Origin: Ignavibacteriales bacterium
Lineage (GTDB): Bacteria > Bacteroidota > Ignavibacteria > Ignavibacteriales > Ignavibacteriaceae
NCBI GenBank assembly: GCA_016707285.1
Contig: JADJIA010000001.1
Coordinates: 186,001 to 250,000 of the forward strand
DNA length: 64,000 bases
Direction of reading: 5' to 3'
Shown here: piece by piece, positions 35,390 through 42,968 of the stretch
Layout of the letters: every line of letters starts with the position of its first letter
Numbering within the stretch: the first letter of the stretch is position 1
Notes under the pieces: model-generated
The model's database searches: none
Seen by the model: the letters and a program-made list of their open reading frames with translations, nothing else
Told to the model about the DNA's origin: nothing
Program-made: the position numbers and the translations under genes

Positions 35390-36631
35390 ATGAACAAAGA
35401 TTTTTCATCGATTATCAAGAAAATACTTCCACTTAATTTCTTTTCGTTAGTGGTTATTCTCTTTATTTTTTCGGGATGTGAAAAGACGACATCTACCACC
35501 CCTGTAAAAGAAGACACCACCAAAGCAACTAACTCTGCGACGACTAATGAAGTTAAAAGCGAAAAGCTTGACCTCTCAAAGTATAATATGCGTTATGATG
35601 ATATCGCTAAAATACTCGGCGGTTTCGAAGTTTCTGCTACATCTTCACTTTTCAAAATTTCGGAAAGCAAAGCCTGGAAAAATCATCAGAAGTTCTTCAC
35701 AACCAGATGGGCTGATCTCCAAAAAGATATTCTCGATTCAGTTGAATATTGGGCTAAAACTGAACTTGCTGATTTTGATCCCGAAGCCAAAACAGTTTTT
35801 TATCCATTTGGTGGACCCGATTTCCTCTTTGCTTATGAGTTTTTCCCAAACGCCAATACATATATTTTACAAGGATTGGAACCTGTCAACAGACTACCTG
35901 AAAAGATTGACCCAAGCGACCCAAGTCTCAACAGTTATCTGGATGACCTTCAGAACTCTTTAAGAGTGCTTACAACCCGTGGTTATTTCATCACCAAACA
36001 GATGAACAGCGACCTGAACAAAGGGCTCTTTAGAGGTGTTATCCCTGTTATCCTTTTATTCATGGCAAGAACAGACAACACTGTTCTCGATGTAAAATAT
36101 ATAACAACCGATAAAAAAGGCGATTTCCTTCTTGAAGAAAGTCAACTTCTCGATGCAGATCAAGCAAAAAATGGAGCCAAAGGCTGCGTAATCTATTTTA
36201 CTGACAAAGATCAGAAGGAAGTGAAAAAACTTTATTATTTTAGTTCTGACACGCAAAATAAATCATGGGCTAACAGAACCAATCTTCAAAAATTAGTTAC
36301 TGACAACAAACCACTGATTTTCTTCACCAAAGCAGCATCATATCTGCTTCACGGGCAGGATTTTGGTGATTTACGATCCTTCATCCTTGAGCATGCTAAA
36401 TATCTCGTTCAAACCGATACAGGTATTCCGGTGAAATTCCTTGAAAACGGCTCCTGGGATATGACTTATTATGGAACCTATATCAAGCCTGTTACTGATT
36501 TCCCCTGGGCTTATCAGGCAAATATGAAGACCATTTATAGCGACGCCTCAAAAGTGAAACATATGCCTTTTGGTATTTGTTATCGCTGGAAAAAAAGTGA
36601 GTCGAATATTATGAAGGGTATTAAGAAGTAG
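35390..36631 (+). CDS. Lipoprotein of unknown function
   Basis: I do not recognise a family. A long N-terminal signal ends in a lipobox (LFIFSGC, C30), followed by a Thr-rich linker (about 32-55). The remainder is a soluble mixed alpha/beta domain with motifs YPFGGPDFLFAYEFFP (about 144-160), ARTDNTVLDVKYI, YYFSSDTQNKSW and YQANMKTIYSDASKVKHMPFGICYRW at the C-terminus. The gene follows the permease by 18 bases and is likely co-transcribed; it may be an outer-membrane or periplasmic lipoprotein linked to it. 413 residues, no truncation evident. Confidence 0.7.
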   Translation: MNKDFSSIIKKILPLNFFSLVVILFIFSGCEKTTSTTPVKEDTTKATNSATTNEVKSEKLDLSKYNMRYDDIAKILGGFEVSATSSLFKISESKAWKNHQKFFTTRWADLQKDILDSVEYWAKTELADFDPEAKTVFYPFGGPDFLFAYEFFPNANTYILQGLEPVNRLPEKIDPSDPSLNSYLDDLQNSLRVLTTRGYFITKQMNSDLNKGLFRGVIPVILLFMARTDNTVLDVKYITTDKKGDFLLEESQLLDADQAKNGAKGCVIYFTDKDQKEVKKLYYFSSDTQNKSWANRTNLQKLVTDNKPLIFFTKAASYLLHGQDFGDLRSFILEHAKYLVQTDTGIPVKFLENGSWDMTYYGTYIKPVTDFPWAYQANMKTIYSDASKVKHMPFGICYRWKKSESNIMKGIKK

Positions 36632-36713
36632 TTTTTTTTGGGAAGAATAGAAGAACCATCAAACCGGGTATAAAAACTTAAGTTGATGTTTGCTTCTATT
36701 CTTCCTTTTTTAT

Positions 36714-38333
36714 CTATCCAAGGGCGTAAAGATAACCATCTCTACTTGAACAATAGACAGTATTATCCCACACAATCGGGGTAGCTTCAAATGAAGTATC
36801 GGGATGAAAAGTATCAAGTTTTTTAAGTTTGACGCCAAATTCAACTCCTGCAGCATTTTTTGCAGTCTCCCCATCGCGTGTTTTTCCACGCACAAATTCC
36901 ATCTGTACCAAATGAAGACCGTTGTAGGTTGCTGCAACAATTTTATTCCCGCTTGTAAAAATTGGCGTGCTGATTGAAGGACCAACATAGATTTTCGCCA
37001 ACAATTTGGGAACGGAATATTTCTTCTTATTCAACATATCAAGAGTTGTTTCGCCTGATACTTCATGTTGACTCCCAACATACAAATTCCCGTCAATGGC
37101 AAGTGTTGCCCAGACAGCAGGAAAATCGTTGTTAAGATTATATTCATCATTTATGCAAACGGTACCTATTATACCACCGGCCCACTCAGCGACATTTGTG
37201 TTTTTAGTCGGGAAATACCATTCAACCGATTCGTCCGCCGGTTTTGCCGGGTTTAATTTCATAACTCCACCACGACCGGGAACATATTGTTTTTCGATCG
37301 AGCATAATATTTTGTTGTCCTTTGTTACAACGGTTGAACCGTCAATATCGGAGCCAACATACAAATCGAAATCGATTTCCATTTTTTTGATGTCAACGCC
37401 ATAGATATGCCCGGCACCTGATGCAATAAAAACTCTGTCACCCAATCTTGCGGGACTGGCTTCAACTACAATGTTGTTGCCATGTTTGCCGGCGTCAGAA
37501 TCATCATAAAGTTTAACTTTTCCTAAAACTTTTGGTTGTTTAATTCCATCAAGCATCGCAGCTTCATTCACTTTGCTACTCAGGAAAAAACCATAACCAC
37601 TCTCTACAGCATTAAAAATCATTCCATCACCGAGGTACAAAGGTGAACTGTCGTTATCCCTGCTGTAACAAACCGATAATGGTACATTAAATTTCCAAAT
37701 CTCTTTTCCTGTACGGTAAGAAACTGCTCTGAAGCTTGGGATCACTTTTGATCCTCTAACTGTGTTGCCATTTCCAAGGCGGCTTCCCTGTAGGAGAATT
37801 ATCCTATCATTTTCGGGGGCAGTTGTATCAATATAAACTGATCCCCCACCCTTCATGATATCATCATTTTTATATTTCCATACTTCTTTTAGCCCATCCG
37901 CTTCAAATTTTCTAAGATATTGATCATAGCCCCCCAACACAATCATCAATTTGCCATTCTCCATGTAAACCGTTGGTTGACCCGTCCAACCTGCCCCACA
38001 AAACGATTTGGTTCTGCTTCCGACTGTTGATTGAGAGCAACCAAGGCGGAATTTTGACTTGATTGAGAGTCGATTTACATCCCCTTTTCCGTAAAATCTT
38101 CTAAATTCGTTACCAAGAAATGTTGACATTAACACTTCTGTGTTTCCGTCAACCCAGGGATTAAAAACCGGCTCCTTCTCAGAATCATCATTACCATTTG
38201 CTTTTACTTTACCGCTGTCACAGCCAAGCATTGAGAGAGTGCCTGCACCTGCAGCAGTTGCAGCACCGATAATTCCCATTGCTCTTAAAAATTCTCTACG
38301 AGTAGTCATATAACTTTTTTGATTTATTGACAA
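36714..38333 (-). CDS. Tat-exported PQQ-like beta-propeller lipoprotein
   Basis: A Tat signal (TTRREFLRAMG, residues 10-20) with a lipobox-like LSMLGC at 38 indicates folded export and lipid anchoring. The rest is an eight-bladed PQQ-enzyme-like propeller: repeated blades such as GLKEVWKYKND, SYRTGKEIWKFNVPLS, GSDIDGSTVVTKDNKILCSI, LYVGSQHEVSGET and DNTVYCSSRDGYLYALG. There is no obvious dehydrogenase active site, so it may be a binding or scaffold protein. It starts 34 bases after the stop of the SSS symporter, on the same strand, and could be a late member of the thiamine operon or an independent gene. Confidence 0.85.
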   Translation of the reverse strand: MSINQKSYMTTRREFLRAMGIIGAATAAGAGTLSMLGCDSGKVKANGNDDSEKEPVFNPWVDGNTEVLMSTFLGNEFRRFYGKGDVNRLSIKSKFRLGCSQSTVGSRTKSFCGAGWTGQPTVYMENGKLMIVLGGYDQYLRKFEADGLKEVWKYKNDDIMKGGGSVYIDTTAPENDRIILLQGSRLGNGNTVRGSKVIPSFRAVSYRTGKEIWKFNVPLSVCYSRDNDSSPLYLGDGMIFNAVESGYGFFLSSKVNEAAMLDGIKQPKVLGKVKLYDDSDAGKHGNNIVVEASPARLGDRVFIASGAGHIYGVDIKKMEIDFDLYVGSDIDGSTVVTKDNKILCSIEKQYVPGRGGVMKLNPAKPADESVEWYFPTKNTNVAEWAGGIIGTVCINDEYNLNNDFPAVWATLAIDGNLYVGSQHEVSGETTLDMLNKKKYSVPKLLAKIYVGPSISTPIFTSGNKIVAATYNGLHLVQMEFVRGKTRDGETAKNAAGVEFGVKLKKLDTFHPDTSFEATPIVWDNTVYCSSRDGYLYALG

Positions 38334-38367
38334 AATTAAAACATAAATTTACGAAAGAAAATTGAAG

Positions 38368-39753
38368 TTATGGGTGTCTTTTGACTGTTTTGGACAAATA
38401 AAAGAATGACCCTGCGGCAATTCCGATAAGCATGGGCTCAACCTCCGCCAGAATTGTTCCGGAAAACAACTGCTCCCTGAAGAAGAACCAAATCAGTCCA
38501 ACAATCGGAACAAAAATGATCTGAAACAGTGTTATGCCACTTCCAAGCTTCAATTTTGGGAAATAAGACCCCGAAACAAGAAAAATCAATGAAGGTACAA
38601 AAAGTGAACCGATATAATACCAGATATCCACAATCGACCTGAATACGAGGCTTAACAGAATTGCAATAGTGGTTGCTATAACCATTCCTGCAGCTGTAAA
38701 GAGTTTCATGTCATATACCTCACTAACTACAAGTTTTTTCAAAATGTCGTTCGAGAATGTAACTCCACTCAAAAAAGTAAAACTGTTAAGAGTTGTATAT
38801 ACAGTTGCAAAAAGAGAGATCAGAAAGAGTCCTTTTATTCCTGTAGGAAGGAAATCCCTGGCAAGTGCCGGGAAAGCTGTCACGGGGTCTGTAAGATCGG
38901 GCAGAAGGGCTCTGGAGAATAGTCCCGATGCATTGGAAAACAGATCGAACACAAACCAAAGCACAACCGAGATAATTATCCCCTTTTTTGCAACACTTGC
39001 ATTTTTTGTGGCGTAAACTCTTTGGTGGAATCCGGGGTCAGCAATTGTCCATGCTGCCACGAGATACCAAACGAGCATATAAAAATATCCAGTCCCTCCT
39101 GAAGGGGTGAGGTGTGCCGGGGGAAGATTCTCCTCGAGAAACGAAACACCACCATGATTTATCAACAGATAAACAACTGCCGTTATGAAGCCCAAAAACA
39201 TAAACAAAAACAAAAACAGATCAACTTTGATGTTCGATTTAAATCCTTTTATAGAAAGATGGGTAATCAATGCTACAGGAATCAAAAAAAGAGGTATTTC
39301 CAGACCCACCCCAAAAACCGTTGAGATAATTTGTGCCGCGGTTAATAAATAGGGTGCAGGCGAGGTTATGATAAAAATCAGAATTGAGGCTACCATTGCT
39401 ACTTTACTGCCATATTCAGCTTCAACTTTTTCAGGAATCGAGAGGAGCCCGGTCGCTCTTATCTTTCCGGCAAAAAGAAATGCGAAGATCAGCGCAAATA
39501 TATAATACGGCAATCCTTGTGTAAACCATGATGAAATACCATATCGATAAGAGTATTCACCAATTCCCAGGATTCCACCATACCAGGTGGTAACATTCAC
39601 GGCAACAAATGTGAAAAGTCCCATATTTCGACTGCTGACAATATATTCGTCAGCACTGCTGTCCTTTAATCTTCCACTGAAGAAGCCAATTAACAAAGTA
39701 ATTGAAATTACTCCAATAATAATAATCCAATCAATGCTCTGTAAAGAATCCAT
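38368..39753 (-). CDS. Sodium:solute symporter (SSS family), candidate thiamine or thiamine-precursor importer
   Basis: A 461-residue SSS-family protein with about 13 membrane helices. The N-terminus has DEYIVSSRNMGLFTFVAVNVTTWYGG (split here at the helix boundary), and the core has IADPGFHQRVYATKNASVAKKG, the family signature region. It starts 22 bases inside the upstream thiN gene, so translation is coupled, and the operon is headed by a TPP riboswitch. By context it should move thiamine or a precursor across the inner membrane. SSS proteins have been proposed for thiamine-precursor uptake (ThiV) from riboswitch context; here it takes the place of PnuT. Specificity is inference. Confidence 0.9.
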   Translation of the reverse strand: MDSLQSIDWIIIIGVISITLLIGFFSGRLKDSSADEYIVSSRNMGLFTFVAVNVTTWYGGILGIGEYSYRYGISSWFTQGLPYYIFALIFAFLFAGKIRATGLLSIPEKVEAEYGSKVAMVASILIFIITSPAPYLLTAAQIISTVFGVGLEIPLFLIPVALITHLSIKGFKSNIKVDLFLFLFMFLGFITAVVYLLINHGGVSFLEENLPPAHLTPSGGTGYFYMLVWYLVAAWTIADPGFHQRVYATKNASVAKKGIIISVVLWFVFDLFSNASGLFSRALLPDLTDPVTAFPALARDFLPTGIKGLFLISLFATVYTTLNSFTFLSGVTFSNDILKKLVVSEVYDMKLFTAAGMVIATTIAILLSLVFRSIVDIWYYIGSLFVPSLIFLVSGSYFPKLKLGSGITLFQIIFVPIVGLIWFFFREQLFSGTILAEVEPMLIGIAAGSFFYLSKTVKRHP

Positions 39754-40396
39754 TTTCTTTCACACTTTGTAGAGACCTGATAAATAATCCGGCACCCGTG
39801 GATGCAGAAACTTTAATTTTTTTTGAAATAACGATATTACTTGTGCTTTCCCTTACACCAAACGGCAGCGGTTCAGATTTTAATCTATACTTTAACCCTG
39901 TAGTCGTAAAAAGTGTATCCCGGGTAATTCCATAGATTGATACAGTTTCTCCAACCGTGCATTCTCTCTCGATAGTACCGGTAAAAGGCTCAAGAATTGA
40001 TTCACCACTGACCAGAAAAATATCTATAAGTTCCATAAATTTTATGGTAATTCCAATATTGCAGAATGAATGATCAAGGCGATCACCAGTAGCCCCCATG
40101 ATCAAACACTTTGTGAATTTACTTTTTGCTGCGAATTTAATACATTTTTCTACATCGGTATCGTTCTGTCGTTTGTATTTTACCACTTTTGAGGTACCCC
40201 CAAAATATTCAAGCGTGGCAGGTTCTATTGAATCCAGATCTCCAACTATAAAATCGGGTACGACCCCCAACATTTTAGCAGAATTTGCTCCACCGTCTGC
40301 ACAAATCAATGAATCAAAGCCTGTTGCCATAAAATATCGCAACACCTCAATTTCGGGCGGTCTCCCGTTTGCAAGTATTATGCAACCTCTTCCCAT
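39731..40396 (-). CDS. thiN: Thiamine pyrophosphokinase
   Basis: Converts thiamine to thiamine diphosphate with ATP, the salvage step. Signatures of bacterial TPK: ICADGGANSAK, FIVGDLDSIEP, QNDTDVEKCI (metal and ATP binding) and GATGDRLDHSFCNI, followed by a beta-rich C-terminal domain that binds thiamine (TIERECTVGETVSIYG, STSNIVIS). 221 residues, full length. It starts at the stop of the upstream receptor gene and overlaps the symporter by 23 bases, so all three are translated together behind the TPP riboswitch. Confidence 0.95.
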   Translation of the reverse strand: MGRGCIILANGRPPEIEVLRYFMATGFDSLICADGGANSAKMLGVVPDFIVGDLDSIEPATLEYFGGTSKVVKYKRQNDTDVEKCIKFAAKSKFTKCLIMGATGDRLDHSFCNIGITIKFMELIDIFLVSGESILEPFTGTIERECTVGETVSIYGITRDTLFTTTGLKYRLKSEPLPFGVRESTSNIVISKKIKVSASTGAGLFIRSLQSVKENGFFTEH

Positions 40397-42789
40397 TAAA
40401 ATTCAACTTTCAGATTTGTCATTAAATTTCTGCCAGCTGAAGGGAAAAAATTATCCCATCCAAAACCATTCATTAAATATTTATTGTCAAATAAATTGTT
40501 CACTTCTATAGAGAGTTTCAACCGGACGCCTGACAATGTATAGTTTACACCTGTGCTAAAATTCACGACTGTAAAAGGATCAACAGTAACCTCTGTCGGT
40601 TTCATTCCATCCGGGTGGATGGAATTATCTGTATATTGAACACCCGTATGGTTTACATTTACAACAGCAAAAAAGTTTTCGTTTAAGTAAGTCAACCCCA
40701 TATTCAGAATCAATTCCGGAGCATTTGCTATATAATTGTCATTTCTTGAAATAACAGTTCCATTACCATCATATTCTTTAAATTCAACATAACGGTTCCT
40801 ACTGATGTTGCCGTTAAGCGATAATTGAAAATCCCAGGGCAACTTGTAAACACCCTCTAATTCAATTCCGATGTGATGCGTTTTTCCTGCGTTACCCACT
40901 CTTGGCTGACCAAACACATCCAATCCACCGGACGGTACAATCTCATTTTCAAAATTCATATAATAAAAATTTACACTGCCAACAAACTTCTGCAAAGAGA
41001 TTCTGGCTCCGAGTTCAAGATTTGTTAACAACTCAGGTTTCACCAACGGTTCGTCATAATTGTATGACCCATCACCATTTTTTTCAAATTGAGGGACCGC
41101 TCCCCAACTTGCGGATTCAGCTTCATAAAGATTTTTAAGCGGTGGTTCCCTCCGGGTTAGGGAAGCTGAGCCATACACAGACAATATCGGAGAAATTGAA
41201 TAACTTATCCCGACCTGTGGATTCACAAAAAAATATGGAGTTTTAAAATCAGTTCCCACATACTTTTCGTTATTTAACAAATACTGTTGGTAAATGGATT
41301 GCAGTTTTCCAATCACATTTAGTCTGTCGGTTAAATGATGTGCGACACTTACATACATGGAATAGACATTTTTACCGCCGTTATATTCATAAAAATGTTT
41401 ATTCCCTTTTTCCCCCACCACATCATCCGGGAGGCCTGACCCCGATTCTATTCTTCCCCAGTGGAGTGAGCGATGAATTCTGACTTCACCTCCCGCCATC
41501 AGTTTTCCGGCTCCATAATTATATTCGATTTGTGGGATCCAGCCAAATTGATCATTATCAACAAAGGCTCTCATCATAATATCGGAAGGAATGGTAAATT
41601 GAGGATCCAGTCTAAAATAGTTGTTATCTCCATAATTCGCGTTAAAATCGAAGAATCCATCACCGGACAAAAAGAAGAAAGTGTTTTTTAACCAAAGATT
41701 TTCACCAAGTTTTAGATCATGTACCAAAGAAATTTGTGGCTGATTTAATACTTCTCTATCGCGGGAGGATGCCCCGTAGTTATACTTTCGTGTCTGCTCA
41801 TCCCCGTTTTGTGATTTGCTTATCCCATAAAAAGCGAGACCATCTTCTTGTGGACCACCATAGGCACTCAATGAAATGGTTTGATTATCATCAAAATATG
41901 AAGCTGTTACAAAAAAACGATAAAACTCTGACCATGACCAGTCACGATATCCATCACTCTCAACCTTGCTGCCTCTGAATCGAATCATAAATCTCTCGGC
42001 AATAAGTCCCGAGTTGGCATTAATAGCATATTTTTTTGTATTATAACTTCCTGTCCCTGTCTCAAACGAAATACCCGGCTCAACAAATGGTTTTGTGGTA
42101 ACAAGATTTATTGATGCTCCAATTGCCGGCGGCCCATAAAATGAAAGTGATGAACCCCTCTGCACTTGAACATCCTCCAGAGAATTGGCAAGATCATAAA
42201 AATTTATCCAATAAACAGAATGGTCCTCCGGATCATTTTGTGGAACTCCATTGATCAAAACTGAAATTCTTCTTTGATCAAATCCTCTGATTCTGATATA
42301 TCCATATCCAATACCTGTCCCTGATTCCGAGTAGTATGAAGTTGAAGGGAGTTGATTCAAAATCGATGGAATATCTTTGTTCACAGAAATTCTTTCAATC
42401 TCAAGTTTATCCAGATTTGAATAGGTGGCGCTGCTCCCTTTGTCCTCTGCCCTCGTTCCTGTAACAATTATTTCAGAAATTTGAACCTGATCGTTATACA
42501 TTAATATTTCAGATTTATTATTTTCTTCCTGAATCGTAATCGATTGTTTGGTTGTCTTGTAACCAACAAATGAACAAATGACCCGCCACTCGCCTGTGGG
42601 GATTGAACGCAAAACGAATTTGCCTTCCGTATCTGTTACTCCTGTAAACGGGAGATTTTCAAATTTAATCACGGCTCCTTGCAGTTTCTCGCCACTGACG
42701 GCATCCTTCACCACTATTTCAAGATTTGAAGCGTTTTGTGGTAGAATAACAGAAATTAAAAGCAGTGAAATAAATATTAGCTTTCTCAT
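40396..42789 (-). CDS. TonB-dependent receptor of the thiamine operon
   Basis: Outer-membrane receptor of 797 residues: signal (residues 1-20), carboxypeptidase-like domain (about 23-100: EIVVKDAVSGEKLQGAV, DTEGKFVLRSIPTGEW), TonB box ISEIIVTG (about 103-110), plug (about 125-225: ILNQLPSTSYYSESGTGIGYGYIRIRG, ISVLINGVPQNDPEDH) and barrel ending in MTNLKVEF. A TPP riboswitch with a terminator lies directly upstream, so expression should fall when thiamine diphosphate is plentiful. Expected ligand: thiamine or a phosphate ester of it, energised by TonB. The barrel region YFDDNQTISL and GWIPQIEYNYGAGKLMAGGEV are ordinary for this class. Confidence 0.93.
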   Translation of the reverse strand: MRKLIFISLLLISVILPQNASNLEIVVKDAVSGEKLQGAVIKFENLPFTGVTDTEGKFVLRSIPTGEWRVICSFVGYKTTKQSITIQEENNKSEILMYNDQVQISEIIVTGTRAEDKGSSATYSNLDKLEIERISVNKDIPSILNQLPSTSYYSESGTGIGYGYIRIRGFDQRRISVLINGVPQNDPEDHSVYWINFYDLANSLEDVQVQRGSSLSFYGPPAIGASINLVTTKPFVEPGISFETGTGSYNTKKYAINANSGLIAERFMIRFRGSKVESDGYRDWSWSEFYRFFVTASYFDDNQTISLSAYGGPQEDGLAFYGISKSQNGDEQTRKYNYGASSRDREVLNQPQISLVHDLKLGENLWLKNTFFFLSGDGFFDFNANYGDNNYFRLDPQFTIPSDIMMRAFVDNDQFGWIPQIEYNYGAGKLMAGGEVRIHRSLHWGRIESGSGLPDDVVGEKGNKHFYEYNGGKNVYSMYVSVAHHLTDRLNVIGKLQSIYQQYLLNNEKYVGTDFKTPYFFVNPQVGISYSISPILSVYGSASLTRREPPLKNLYEAESASWGAVPQFEKNGDGSYNYDEPLVKPELLTNLELGARISLQKFVGSVNFYYMNFENEIVPSGGLDVFGQPRVGNAGKTHHIGIELEGVYKLPWDFQLSLNGNISRNRYVEFKEYDGNGTVISRNDNYIANAPELILNMGLTYLNENFFAVVNVNHTGVQYTDNSIHPDGMKPTEVTVDPFTVVNFSTGVNYTLSGVRLKLSIEVNNLFDNKYLMNGFGWDNFFPSAGRNLMTNLKVEF

Positions 42790-42806
42790 AAATTAACCTC
42801 ATTTAA

Positions 42807-42852
42807 AATGAAAAAGCCGTTTTTCAGAGGGGTAAACTGAAAAGCGGCTTTT
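42807..42852 (-). terminator. Expression-platform terminator of the TPP riboswitch
   Basis: Read on the minus strand, AAAAGCCGCTTTTCAG pairs with CTGAAAAACGGCTTTTT around TTTACCCCT, and a T-rich tail follows. The hairpin begins right after the aptamer and stops 18 bases before the receptor ATG (42789). In the ligand-bound state it should end transcription early. Confidence 0.85.
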
Positions 42853-42854
42853 AA

Positions 42855-42932
42855 TTGTTCCCTACGCCGGTATTATCCGGATCAGGTTCAAGGGTTTGAT
42901 CTCAGCCCAAAAAGGGCACCCCTACATTCAAC
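42855..42932 (-). promoter_or_regulatory. TPP riboswitch aptamer (thi box)
   Basis: The minus strand carries the thi-box elements in order: AGGGGTGCCC, a short loop, GGGCTGAGAT (the CUGAGA core), ACCCTTGAACCTGATCCGG and ATAATACCGGCGTAGGGA. Helices GGTGCCC/GGGCTG-type P2 and CCGG/CCGG (P4/P5-like) are complete. The aptamer is followed immediately by an intrinsic terminator, then the receptor-thiN-symporter genes. This makes it an OFF switch on a thiamine uptake and salvage operon. Confidence 0.97.
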
Positions 42933-42968
42933 TTGCGTTGACAAACAATAAGATTAGAACAAATGCAG

